From positions 20,625 through 84,624 of the forward strand of contig JBELJZ010000011.1 in NCBI GenBank assembly GCA_042089915.1: a stretch of 64,000 nt of DNA, given 5' to 3'. A program made the position numbers and the translations under genes. This document shows positions 24,360 to 33,127 of this stretch, in pieces. Source of the stretch: UBA8752 sp002172485. Its GTDB lineage: Bacteria > Bacteroidota > Bacteroidia > Flavobacteriales_D > Sanyastnellaceae. The notes beneath the pieces are model-generated. The model did not search any database. It saw nothing but the letters and a program-made list of their open reading frames with translations, and was not told where the DNA came from. Each line of letters begins with the position of its first letter. Position 1 is the first letter of the stretch.

Positions 24360-27178
24360 TCCAATCCGGCGACTTTCTCGGCCGCCTCATGGCGCGGCTC
24401 CACGACCTCCCCACGGAGGAGTGGGCCGACATCACCGTCCTGCTCCCCGGCCGGCGGGCAGCGCGGAAAATGGCCGATGCCCTCGCGGGAACCGTCGCGC
24501 CGGGAACCTGGCTTCCCCGGTTCACCACCCTCGGAGAGTGGTCGGCAGAACAGCAACGCGTCTCGACACCGAGCAAGCTCGAACTCCTCGTCGAACTGCA
24601 GCAGGTGGCGGAATCCATGCGGGCCAACATCACGTTGCCGGAATGGGGGTCCTTCGAACGGTTCCAGCCTTGGGGCCTGTCCGCCCTAGGCGACTTCAAC
24701 AACATCGACCACCACCTGCTCGAAGCCCGCCAAGTGTTCCGCGACTTGCGCAACGTCAAGGACATCGAGGCGTGGAGCTTTGGTGAAGGCCGAAAGCTGA
24801 CCTCCGGACAGGAACGGTTCCTCGCGCAATGGAACGCGCTCTTGCCCCTTTACGACGCCTTCCACGCCCACCTCCTCACGCACGGAAGCAGCACGATGGC
24901 CGGCCTGATGCGGCGCATGGCCGAAGAAGACGGTTGGCTGGGCAAGGTGCAGGGCAAACTGTGGATTGCAGGGGCCAATGCCATGACCCCGGCCGAACGC
25001 CGCACCGTCGAGCGTTTGGTCCGTGCCAACAAGGGCGAATGGATCTGGGACACCGACCCGACCTATGTGCGCAATGGCATGGAAGCCGGCCGTTTCATCC
25101 GTGAAATGGTGCCGACCTCCCAGTGGGACACCTTGCCCCACCCGATGGAGGACACCACACTCGCCGGTCCCGACCCCACCCGCGAATGGAACATGATCAC
25201 CTGCAGCTCCCGCACCCTGCAGGCCCAATACGTTCGGGAATGTCTCGAAGGGGTGGCCGCATCAGACACGGACCGCATCGGCATCATCCTGCCCTCGGCA
25301 GACCTCGCCCCGGTGGTCATGTCGGCACTGCCCACGGAGATTGCCCACATCAACCTGACCATGGGGGTGCCCCTCGACCGGACCCCCTTGCGCAGTTTCC
25401 TCTCCATCGCGCTGGGCCTGCAACACGACCGAGGCCGCCTGCACCACAGCCGGGTTCGTGCCCTGTTGGCCCACCCTTTCACCCGCATGCTGCACCCCGC
25501 TGCATCCGAGAAAATCGGGGCCTTCACCCGCCATTGCGCCGACCTCACGCTCATCCGCATGAAGGCGGCCGATTTGAGCGACTTCCCGGAGATTTCAGCC
25601 GTCCTGACGCCATGGTGGCAAGGCCAGCACGCCGCCAGCACCACCCGTGGGGACGGCACCGCCACCATGCTGCAGGCCTTGGCGGAATGGACCGACCGGC
25701 CTTTTGACGACTTCAAGGACCCCTGGCTCGGCGCCGCTTGGTCCGGATTCCGGGACCTGGTCGCCCTCCACCTTCGCTGTGTCGACCGGTTGGGGCGTGA
25801 GCCCGAACTGACCGACACCCGGGCGCAAATGCAGCGCTGGATGGGACAGGCCAGCGTGGACATGGCCGGCGAGCCGTTCAAAGGCCTCCAGGTCATGGGC
25901 CTACTCGAGAGCCGTGGCCTCGACTTCGATGAAGTCTTCGTGCTGGATGTCAACGAGGGCATCCTCCCCGATGGCAGTCCACCCCCGACCTTCATGCCGT
26001 TGGACCTGCAACGCGCCAACGGTCTCCCGGGCCGTCCCGAACGGGATGGCATTTTTGCGGCTTACCTCCACCGTCTGCTCCACCGGGCGCGAAAGGTCCA
26101 CCTCGTCCACGTCGGAGCAGACCTTGGCGACGGTGCCACGGAGCCCAGCCGACACATTGCACAATTGACCCGTTGGGCCCAGGAGTCCCTTCCCGGTGTC
26201 GCCGTGCGCAAACAACGCTGGTCCACCCCACTGCCCGATGCGGCCCCACCCGTGCCCGACCTCACCTGGTCCAACACGAGCAAAAACGCCCTCGACCACC
26301 TGCTGCTCAACGGCATCAGCCCCTCCGCCCTCAATCAGGCCCTGCGCTGCAACCGCCAATTCCACTACCGTTACGTCCTCGGCTTCGGGGAAGCGGATTC
26401 GGTGGAAGAACACCTCGAAGCCAGCACCATTGGCACCGTCATCCACAAGGCCATCGAGCTCGGGCTGGCCGGCGCCGTGGGACGGGACTTGCGCCGGGAA
26501 GACCTTCGAACACTTGCCAAAGAAGTCCGACCCCGGCTCATTGAAGCCTTGGCCGACACCAAAAAAGGCGCCGATCCCCATTCTGGGGAGAATGTCCTCG
26601 TCCTCCGCATGGCCGCCGCCATGATCGGGCGTTGGGTGCGGGATGAATTGCGGGAATGGCCCCGGGAAGAGCAGGTCCAACTGGTCGGCATGGAAGACAA
26701 ATTGCGGCGGACCTTCACCATGGAAGATGGCCGCACCATTGCATTCCGCGGTGTGGCCGACCGTGTCGAGAAGCGGACCAAAGGGGGACAAGTCACCTGG
26801 CAAGTCCTCGACTACAAAACGGGCAAGGTGGAAGGCAAAGAGCTCACGCTCGGCGAAGATTGGCGAGACAAGTTGCAGGATGGCCAGCATGGAAAAGCCC
26901 TTCAGCTGCTCCTGTATGCGGCCCTGCTCCGCGCCCACCACCCCGCAGCCGAAGGCATCCGGTCCACCATACGGGCCGGCCGCAAAGGCAAGATTGACAA
27001 GAGCAGCCTACTCACCTTGCGGTGGGAAGGCCAATCGGTGCTGACCCAGGAGCACGATCTCCGACTGCAAGCATGGCTGCAAGAGGTGGTGGCCAATTTG
27101 CTCCCGGATGCCCATGACGGCCTGATTCGCCACGATGAAGAGAGTCAGTACTGTGCGGATTGCCTGGTACTGGAGTAG
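24356..27178 (+). CDS. AddB-like PD-(D/E)XK nuclease/inactivated helicase subunit
   Basis: The 940-residue protein opens with a helicase-like fold (ITVLLPGRRAARKMADAL) without a complete Walker A, as in AddB proteins. Middle segments such as VMGLLESRGLDFDEVFVLDVNEGILP are typical of the family. The C-terminal third has ALRCNRQFHYRYVLGFG (Cys665), then FRGVADRVEK, VLDYKTGK (about 818) and QLLLYAALL, which make up the nuclease core. The C-terminus has CADC at 933-936. AddB usually has four Cys for a 4Fe-4S cluster, but only three in matching places are seen here. It is the likely partner of the AddA-like protein at 10419-13691. It starts in overlap with the TPR gene, and a glycosyltransferase follows after 9 bases. 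Confidence 0.85.
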   Translation: MIQSGDFLGRLMARLHDLPTEEWADITVLLPGRRAARKMADALAGTVAPGTWLPRFTTLGEWSAEQQRVSTPSKLELLVELQQVAESMRANITLPEWGSFERFQPWGLSALGDFNNIDHHLLEARQVFRDLRNVKDIEAWSFGEGRKLTSGQERFLAQWNALLPLYDAFHAHLLTHGSSTMAGLMRRMAEEDGWLGKVQGKLWIAGANAMTPAERRTVERLVRANKGEWIWDTDPTYVRNGMEAGRFIREMVPTSQWDTLPHPMEDTTLAGPDPTREWNMITCSSRTLQAQYVRECLEGVAASDTDRIGIILPSADLAPVVMSALPTEIAHINLTMGVPLDRTPLRSFLSIALGLQHDRGRLHHSRVRALLAHPFTRMLHPAASEKIGAFTRHCADLTLIRMKAADLSDFPEISAVLTPWWQGQHAASTTRGDGTATMLQALAEWTDRPFDDFKDPWLGAAWSGFRDLVALHLRCVDRLGREPELTDTRAQMQRWMGQASVDMAGEPFKGLQVMGLLESRGLDFDEVFVLDVNEGILPDGSPPPTFMPLDLQRANGLPGRPERDGIFAAYLHRLLHRARKVHLVHVGADLGDGATEPSRHIAQLTRWAQESLPGVAVRKQRWSTPLPDAAPPVPDLTWSNTSKNALDHLLLNGISPSALNQALRCNRQFHYRYVLGFGEADSVEEHLEASTIGTVIHKAIELGLAGAVGRDLRREDLRTLAKEVRPRLIEALADTKKGADPHSGENVLVLRMAAAMIGRWVRDELREWPREEQVQLVGMEDKLRRTFTMEDGRTIAFRGVADRVEKRTKGGQVTWQVLDYKTGKVEGKELTLGEDWRDKLQDGQHGKALQLLLYAALLRAHHPAAEGIRSTIRAGRKGKIDKSSLLTLRWEGQSVLTQEHDLRLQAWLQEVVANLLPDAHDGLIRHDEESQYCADCLVLE

Positions 27179-27187
27179 ATTTCAGAC

Positions 27188-28549
27188 ATGGAGGAAGGCG
27201 GAGCAGAAAGCAAGGCAACACCGACGAACCGCAGGGCCCTACTGGTGGCCTACTACTGGCCTCCAGCAGGCGGACCCGGGGTGCAACGCTGGCTCAAATT
27301 CGCCAAATACCTCCGGCACTGTGGCTGGGATTTGACGGTCATCGCCCCCAGCGGAGCCGCATACCCTGTGCTGGACCCCTCACTCGAATCGGATGTGCCC
27401 GACGACATCGAAGTGCACCACGTGCCCATCTTCGAGCCTTATGAAACGGCGATGAAGCTGATGCCCTCCAAATCCTCCGAGCGGCTAGGGTCAGGTGGAG
27501 GACAGGAGAGCCTGTCCAGCCGCATTCTGCGTTGGCTCCGGGGCAATGTGCTCTTGCCGGACCCTCGGGTACTCTGGCGAAAGCGTGCTGTTCGCGCCGG
27601 AAAACAACGGGTGCGACAAGCGATTGAACAAGGGGCCCCATTGGAGGCCATCATCACCACAGGGCCGCCGCACAGTGTGCATTTGATTGGATTGGACCTG
27701 AAGCGGGCCACTGGATTGCCATGGCTGGCAGACTTCCGCGATCTGTGGCGCGAGATGGATTATTTGGAAGATTTCCTCCCAACACAGCGCACGCGGAACC
27801 GCCACGAATCCATGGAACGCGATGTGGTCAAGGAAGCGGACCTCATCACCATCACGAGCCCCAGTGTGCGGGCATCCCTCGCCATCCATCTGCCCGAGGC
27901 GGCCCTGGACAAATGCCACCTCATCTACAACGGCTGGGACGAGGCCGATGTGCCTGCCAAACTGTCCGAACCCAAGGGGTCGAGCAGCCACAATCCAGGG
28001 ACCTTCCGGCTGGGCCATTTCGGATCCCTGTTCCCGACGCGCAATGCGCCTGGCTTGTGGAAGGCCATTCGACAATGGAATGCCAACGATTCAGAACGCC
28101 CTATCCATTTGGACATGGTGGGAAAAATCAGTCCGCCCGTGCTGGACAGCATGAAAGCCCACCTCCACACCACGGACTGGACAGACCATGGGTATCTACC
28201 GCATCAGGATGCCGTGCGCATGATGGCGGACATGGATGCCCTGCTTCTCATCCAAAACGACAACACAACCGGCCAACGCGCCATCCCGGGAAAGGCCTTT
28301 GAGTACCTGGGCATGGGCAAGCCCATCGCCACCATGGCTCCCCAACCCAGCGACCTTCACGACCTGATCACGGAATGGGGCATGTCCACCTGCATCCACG
28401 GAGACGCCAATGCGGCCATGCAGATGCTCCAAAATTTGATGTCGCCCTCCGAGACACCAAAGGAATTGGCCCAACGTTACACCCGGCCCACACTTTCCGG
28501 CGAAATGGCGGAGCTCCTCAACGGCATGGTCCACCCCACCGCACATTGA
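27188..28549 (+). CDS. Glycosyltransferase, GT-B fold (GT4-like)
   Basis: The 453-residue protein has an N-terminal Rossmann-type half with YYWPPAGGPGVQRWLKFAKYL, a common start for GT4-like transferases in Bacteroidota. A C-terminal half follows with LGHFGSLFPTRNAPG and a donor-site region (PGKAFEYLGMGKPI). There is no signal peptide or clear membrane span. It should add a sugar from a nucleotide-sugar donor to a lipid- or polysaccharide-linked acceptor; donor and acceptor are not evident. It lies 9 bases after the AddB-like gene and 1 base before a flippase, which suggests a surface polysaccharide function for the end of this operon. Confidence 0.85.
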   Translation: MEEGGAESKATPTNRRALLVAYYWPPAGGPGVQRWLKFAKYLRHCGWDLTVIAPSGAAYPVLDPSLESDVPDDIEVHHVPIFEPYETAMKLMPSKSSERLGSGGGQESLSSRILRWLRGNVLLPDPRVLWRKRAVRAGKQRVRQAIEQGAPLEAIITTGPPHSVHLIGLDLKRATGLPWLADFRDLWREMDYLEDFLPTQRTRNRHESMERDVVKEADLITITSPSVRASLAIHLPEAALDKCHLIYNGWDEADVPAKLSEPKGSSSHNPGTFRLGHFGSLFPTRNAPGLWKAIRQWNANDSERPIHLDMVGKISPPVLDSMKAHLHTTDWTDHGYLPHQDAVRMMADMDALLLIQNDNTTGQRAIPGKAFEYLGMGKPIATMAPQPSDLHDLITEWGMSTCIHGDANAAMQMLQNLMSPSETPKELAQRYTRPTLSGEMAELLNGMVHPTAH

Positions 28550-28550
28550 C

Positions 28551-30044
28551 ATGGCCCGCCACCGCGTTCCCGAACAAGCCCTGCGCAACTTCCTGAGCAT
28601 CCTGCTCGGCTTCGTGTTGGGTGGTGTCAACAACCTCTTGGTCTTGCCTTGGGCGTTCGGTGACGACCTCGGCGTCTGGGGATTGGTCCGAGTGGCAGCT
28701 GCCTGGGGCACGTTGCTGGGGCCCATCCTCGCATTTGGAGCACCCGCAGCGATGAACCGGTTCAAAGGCCATGCCGACGAACAGGGTCGCTTCCCCGAGC
28801 TCTTGGGCACCTTGATCTGGCCGCCCATCGTTCTCTTCCTTGCCTTCATTGCCCTGCCCGCTCTGGTGTTTCCATCCGGTGTGGCCGATCTGCTCGGATT
28901 GGAGGGCCAGAATCGGAATGCCGTCCGACCCATCGCCATCCTCGCCGGTGTACAAGCGGCCCAAGCCTATTTCGCAGGATTTCTGTCCACCAGGCTTAAA
29001 ACCGCCTTCGCCACATTCGCGAGGGAAACTTTCTTCAAGTTCGGGTACCTCACGCTGGCTTTGTCATTGGGAATGGGCTGGTTAGGCAACCCTGACTTCC
29101 TGCCTGCCTTCGTAGCCCTGAACGGCCTCGTTCTCCTCGTGCTCATCGCCCAAAGCCTCGCCAATCAATTCAAGCTGCATTGGCCTGGCCTGTCCAACGC
29201 CCACCTTCGCAGAGAAGTCCGCGTTTACGGCGCCACCATGATCCTGGGCGCAAGCGCCATGGTCATTCTCGGTCAGATTGACATCATCATGGTGGGGCGG
29301 TTGCTCAGCCTCGAACAGGTCCCGGCCTTCACCATCGCCGCCTTCATCGCAACGGTGGCCCAAATTCCGAACCGCGCGTTTCGGCGGCTTTTGCAACCTC
29401 TGTTGGCCCAAGCCTTGCACCAGCAAAACGACACCGAAGCCTGGCGACTCGTCCGTCTGACCCACACCAGCATGCTACTCGTGGGAGGTTGGATCCTGGC
29501 CTGCTTGTGGGCCTCTGCGCCGGAGATGGACCGTCTGCTTCCCGAGGAATTTCAGGGACTACAGTGGGTCACACTGACCATAGGGGCCATCAAGGTCTTG
29601 CAAGGCAGTGCCATGGGATCCCAGGTCTTGCTCGGCCAATCCGACCACTACATCAAGACCATCGGCCTGAATTGGGCCATGGTCGGCCTCACCATTCCGC
29701 TCAACCTCTGGATGATCCCCGAGCATGGCCTTGGACTCGGTTTGCTCGGCGCGGCATTGGCCACCTTGTCCGCGGTCGCGCTGTCCATCCTCGCGCGCCA
29801 GTGGGTGGTACGGTCCGTGTGGCGTCAGTGGATCCCGAATGGCCGGAGTCTGCTCATCCTCGGCATCCTCGCCTTGGTGGGCCACATCCTCCACCTCTGG
29901 GAACCGGCCCAAAACGCATGCCTCATGTTGATCGTAAAATCGGCCATCGCCACCGGCATCATCGCCGCACTGGCGTGGACGCTGAACCTGGCCCCCGAAG
30001 GCAAAACACTGCTGACACAGCGGCTCCACGCCCTGCGCAGCTGA
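28551..30044 (+). CDS. Polysaccharide flippase-like membrane protein (Wzx/MOP superfamily)
   Basis: The 497-residue protein has about 12-14 hydrophobic spans over the whole length, beginning LRNFLSILLGFVLGGVNNLL, with polar residues in the manner of MOP-superfamily exporters. It resembles the Wzx/oligosaccharide flippase group that moves undecaprenyl-linked sugars across the inner membrane. The preceding glycosyltransferase (1-base gap) fits that role. The exact substrate is unknown, and a related lipid II-type flippase cannot be excluded from motifs alone. It ends 28 bases before the convergent DUF2147 gene. Confidence 0.85.
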   Translation: MARHRVPEQALRNFLSILLGFVLGGVNNLLVLPWAFGDDLGVWGLVRVAAAWGTLLGPILAFGAPAAMNRFKGHADEQGRFPELLGTLIWPPIVLFLAFIALPALVFPSGVADLLGLEGQNRNAVRPIAILAGVQAAQAYFAGFLSTRLKTAFATFARETFFKFGYLTLALSLGMGWLGNPDFLPAFVALNGLVLLVLIAQSLANQFKLHWPGLSNAHLRREVRVYGATMILGASAMVILGQIDIIMVGRLLSLEQVPAFTIAAFIATVAQIPNRAFRRLLQPLLAQALHQQNDTEAWRLVRLTHTSMLLVGGWILACLWASAPEMDRLLPEEFQGLQWVTLTIGAIKVLQGSAMGSQVLLGQSDHYIKTIGLNWAMVGLTIPLNLWMIPEHGLGLGLLGAALATLSAVALSILARQWVVRSVWRQWIPNGRSLLILGILALVGHILHLWEPAQNACLMLIVKSAIATGIIAALAWTLNLAPEGKTLLTQRLHALRS

Positions 30045-30072
30045 GATTCAAGAAGACCGTAAAGTCAAGGAT

Positions 30073-30504
30073 TCACTGGCGAATCCACTCCTGGGTGCGG
30101 TACAGGAAGCCCCAGTATCCGCGCACTTTGAGCACGTCCGGTTCGTCGGCGTCAAACCACATTTTGCAATCGTAAATGCGGCCATTCTTGGGGTCGCAAA
30201 TCGTGCCTTCAGACCATTCGCCATCCTCGGCGACCATGTTGCGCACGATTTCCATGCCCAGAACACGTTGGTCCTTGCGGTCATCACCGCACTTTTCGCA
30301 ATGCGGGTCCTGGTCCTCATCCGGCAGGCGGAACAGCTCCACCACTCTCCCGAAATATTGGCCATCCCGCTCCGTGATCTCCACGGTGCTCTTGACGCGG
30401 CCTTCGATTTCGTCGTCGATGGTCTTCCACTTGCCCAAGACATTCTGGGCAGACAACGACACGGTCATGGCCGTGATCAAGGCAGTGAGGCAAATGCGAA
30501 TCAT
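30073..30504 (-). CDS. DUF2147 exported protein
   Basis: This 143-residue protein has a signal peptide (about 1-19, ending SLSAQ). DUF2147 features are visible: GKWKTIDDE near the mature start, STVEITERDGQYFGRVVEL, a Cys pair in CEKCGDD, then GRIYDCKMWFDADEPDVLKVRGYWGF and the final RTQEWIR. The domain is a small beta-barrel of unknown biochemical role, frequent in Bacteroidota and proteobacteria. It is the last gene of a minus-strand group after nadC and the YihY/BrkB gene, with a 9-base gap. Confidence 0.9.
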   Translation of the reverse strand: MIRICLTALITAMTVSLSAQNVLGKWKTIDDEIEGRVKSTVEITERDGQYFGRVVELFRLPDEDQDPHCEKCGDDRKDQRVLGMEIVRNMVAEDGEWSEGTICDPKNGRIYDCKMWFDADEPDVLKVRGYWGFLYRTQEWIRQ

Positions 30505-30513
30505 GGGATCAAA

Positions 30514-31482
30514 TTAAGCGGCTTCTCCGCTTTCTTCATCCATCCACTCCGCGCGTTCTCCACCGCGACGTGCTTTGTTGAGCGCCGCATCGAGGTCAAA
30601 GCCGAGGATGAGGAAGAAGCAGTTGACGTTGAGCCACACCAGCAGAAGCAGCAATGTGCCCAGCGAGCCATAGAGTCGGTTGTAGCTGGACAAGGAGTTG
30701 GCAAACCAGGCAAAGGCAATGGAGGTCAGCACGATCAGCAACGTGGTCGCCACCGCGCCCGGGGTGAGGAACCGCCAGCGGTCCTTGGAGAAATCCGCCG
30801 CATTGTACATCGCCGTGATGGTGGTGTAGAGCAGGACCAGCGTGACGGACCAGCGGACCAATTGAATCAGGGGCAAATCCTCGAGCGCCACCAAGCCGTG
30901 GGAGGTGAGCCAATCCAAGGCCGATCCGCTGAATACGATCAGCAGGACGGCCACAATCAGAAACAGAGAAAAGACCACCATCAGCAACATGGACATTGCC
31001 CGCAACAGCAACCAGTTGCCCTTGCGCTCGAGGTGGTGGGCCTCGTTGAGTCCGCTCAAAATCCCGTTGATGCTGCTCGAAGCGTAGAACAGCATGAGAA
31101 CGAAACCCAGGCTGGCGATTTCCGGATGGACGCCGTTGGCGAGAAGGTCGGCCACGGTGGTCTCCACCAAGCCGAAGGTGTCCCCCGGGAAATACGATCG
31201 GAGGGCGTCAAACAGGTTGACCTGGAAGTCCTCGATTGGAACCAGAGGCAACAAGCTGAGCAAGACAAGAATCACCGGAAAAATGGCCACGAAGACCTGG
31301 AATGCGATGGCCGCCGCGCGAATGCCCAGGGCCCCTTCCGCGACGCCCACCACGAAGAATCGGAACACGCCCCAAGCGCTCATGCCCTCAAACCCCCAAG
31401 GGTGAAGCCGCATCAATGGCCGGATCAGAAGCCACCGCAACGGCGTCTTCATCATCCACTTTTCCCAGGGCTGCTCACTCAT
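30514..31482 (-). CDS. YihY/BrkB-family membrane protein
   Basis: From ATG 31482 the protein has 322 residues, with six or more membrane spans (for example RAAAIAFQVFVAIFPVILVLLSLLP and ASLGFVLMLFYASSSINGIL). The last spans end GTLLLLLVWLNVNCFFLILGFDLD. This is the YihY/BrkB family (formerly annotated as ribonuclease BN), now thought of as inner-membrane proteins of uncertain function. The start overlaps the nadC stop by 4 bases, so it is translationally coupled to nadC; a longer in-frame extension would lie inside nadC. The C-terminus is acidic and Glu-rich. Confidence 0.9.
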   Translation of the reverse strand: MSEQPWEKWMMKTPLRWLLIRPLMRLHPWGFEGMSAWGVFRFFVVGVAEGALGIRAAAIAFQVFVAIFPVILVLLSLLPLVPIEDFQVNLFDALRSYFPGDTFGLVETTVADLLANGVHPEIASLGFVLMLFYASSSINGILSGLNEAHHLERKGNWLLLRAMSMLLMVVFSLFLIVAVLLIVFSGSALDWLTSHGLVALEDLPLIQLVRWSVTLVLLYTTITAMYNAADFSKDRWRFLTPGAVATTLLIVLTSIAFAWFANSLSSYNRLYGSLGTLLLLLVWLNVNCFFLILGFDLDAALNKARRGGERAEWMDEESGEAA

Positions 31483-32384
31483 GCTTGAAGGGCGGCAAGG
31501 GCCGCTGCGCTTTTGAGGCTGATGTCTAAGCTGGCGGGGCTGTGGGTCAACCATCCCAAGGAGACGAAATCGACACCCGCCAAGCCATAGGCCCGCACGG
31601 TATCCGGCGTCAATCCCCCGCTGGCTTCCGTCGGGACACGTCCCGCGATCCAATCCACAGCCTCCTTGGCCTCGTCCGGAGTGAAATTGTCGAGGAGCAA
31701 TCGGTCCACACCGCCAGCATCCAAGGCGGCGCGCACCTCTGTCATGTCGCGCACCTCCACCACCACCGGCACCGGACGCGACACGGCTTTCAAATGGCGA
31801 TGCGCACCGTCCACCGCATCCCGGACACTTCCGGCATAATCGATGTGGTTGTCCTTGATGAGGACCTGATCATACAGGCCCATGCGGTGGTTCACCCCAC
31901 CTCCGATGACCACGGCCTGCTTCTCGAACAGCCGAAGTCCAGGGGTTGTCTTGCGGGTGTCCAGAACGCGGGTCGGTGTGCCCTCCAGTGCCTCCACTGC
32001 CAGGCGCGTGGCTGACGCGACACCACTCATGCGCTGCATGAAATTCAAGGCGAGCCGCTCCGCCGTCAGGATCTGAGCGGCTGAGCCCTCGACCCGGGCG
32101 ACCACCACACCGGGCGACACCCGGTCTCCGTCCTCTGCCATCCGGTGAAACGCCACCTGCGGCGCCCCGTAGGCAAACACGGCCTCCGCCACGGCCAATC
32201 CGGCCAGCACCCCCTCTCCCTTCACGAGAAATCCAGCAGCCTCCCGGGCGTCTTGAGGCACACACGCCGCCGAGGTGATGTCCCCGCTGCCGATGTCCTC
32301 GCGCCACGCCACAGCGATGGCCTCCTTCATGGGGTCGGGCAAGGCCGCATACGCGGGCGCATCCAACGGTCGTGAATCCGTCAT
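31479..32384 (-). CDS. nadC: Nicotinate-nucleotide pyrophosphorylase (quinolinate phosphoribosyltransferase)
   Basis: The 301-residue enzyme converts quinolinate and PRPP to nicotinate mononucleotide in NAD de novo synthesis. Typical motifs are EDIGSGDITS near residue 30, LNFMQRMSGVAS, the active-site VLDTRKTTPGLR, GGGVNHRMGLYD and LIKDNHID, then the C-terminal EASGGLT and VDFVSLGWLTHS. ATG 32384 is preferred to TTG 32393. The divergent rlmH starts 33 bases away. nadA and nadB are not in the window. Confidence 0.97.
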   Translation of the reverse strand: MTDSRPLDAPAYAALPDPMKEAIAVAWREDIGSGDITSAACVPQDAREAAGFLVKGEGVLAGLAVAEAVFAYGAPQVAFHRMAEDGDRVSPGVVVARVEGSAAQILTAERLALNFMQRMSGVASATRLAVEALEGTPTRVLDTRKTTPGLRLFEKQAVVIGGGVNHRMGLYDQVLIKDNHIDYAGSVRDAVDGAHRHLKAVSRPVPVVVEVRDMTEVRAALDAGGVDRLLLDNFTPDEAKEAVDWIAGRVPTEASGGLTPDTVRAYGLAGVDFVSLGWLTHSPASLDISLKSAAALAALQA

Positions 32385-32416
32385 CGGCGGCAAGTTAATT
32401 CGACGGACCTTCGGGC

Positions 32417-32893
32417 ATGCGCATTTCCCTCATCGTCATTGGCAAGACGTCCACACCATGGTTGAAACAGGGCATCGATGAGTATGTCAAGCGGCTCGCC
32501 CGTTATGCCCCCTTCCAATATGTGGAGCTCCCCGACGTGAAACTGCGCAATGCCCGCATCACCCAAGACCAACTCAAAGCGGCCGAGGCCCCGGTTCTGC
32601 TCAAGGCCATTGGGGATGCAGACCATGTCGTGCTCCTCGACGAGCGCGGGAAACAACCGCGCAGCGTGGAACTCGCGAAGTGGATGGAGGACCGGCACCA
32701 CCGGGGCATCCGCCACCTCGCCCTCGTGGTGGGCGGAACGTATGGATTCGCGCCGGAAGTGCTCGCCAAGGCTGCAGAGAAGCTCTCCTTGAGCTCCCTG
32801 ACCTTCAGTCATCAGATGATTCGGCTGCTGGCCGTGGAACAGCTCTATCGCGCGCAGACCATTCTGCGCGGAGAGCCGTATCACCACGAATGA
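32417..32893 (+). CDS. rlmH: 23S rRNA pseudouridine-1915 N3-methyltransferase
   Basis: The 158-residue SPOUT-class methyltransferase methylates pseudouridine 1915 in helix 69 of 23S rRNA using S-adenosylmethionine. The trefoil-knot motifs are VVLLDERGKQ, LALVVGGTYGF and the C-terminal LTFSHQMIRLLAVEQLYRAQ followed by GEPYHHE. Length and both ends match the family. Its TGA abuts the atpC stop, so the two convergent stop codons form the palindrome TGATCA. Confidence 0.97.
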   Translation: MRISLIVIGKTSTPWLKQGIDEYVKRLARYAPFQYVELPDVKLRNARITQDQLKAAEAPVLLKAIGDADHVVLLDERGKQPRSVELAKWMEDRHHRGIRHLALVVGGTYGFAPEVLAKAAEKLSLSSLTFSHQMIRLLAVEQLYRAQTILRGEPYHHE

Positions 32894-33127
32894 TCAGCTG
32901 GCGAGGATGAGGACCTTGTCGTTGAGGACCTCCACCGTTCCGCCATTCAGGTCGAACGTCTTTTCGCCTTCACCCGTGTCCACCTTCACCGTGCCCTGCT
33001 GGAGCGTGGTGATCATGGCCGCATGGTTGGCGAGCACACCCATGGCTCCGTCTGAACCTGGAAGGAACACGTGACGGGCTTCCCCTTCGAAGAGGACGGC
33101 GTCGGGCGTGAGAATCTCGACTTTCAT
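32894..33127 (-). CDS. atpC: F1 ATP synthase epsilon subunit (short form)
   Basis: The 77-residue protein has only the N-terminal beta-sandwich domain (MKVEILTPDAVLFEGEARHV ... GAMGVLANHAAMITTL). It lacks the C-terminal helical hairpin of many epsilon subunits; the short form is usual in Bacteroidota. It joins the central stalk of F1 and helps couple rotation to catalysis. Its ATG overlaps the atpD stop by one base, so the two are coupled. The other F-type subunits are not here, a split arrangement seen in this phylum. Confidence 0.95.
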   Translation of the reverse strand: MKVEILTPDAVLFEGEARHVFLPGSDGAMGVLANHAAMITTLQQGTVKVDTGEGEKTFDLNGGTVEVLNDKVLILAS

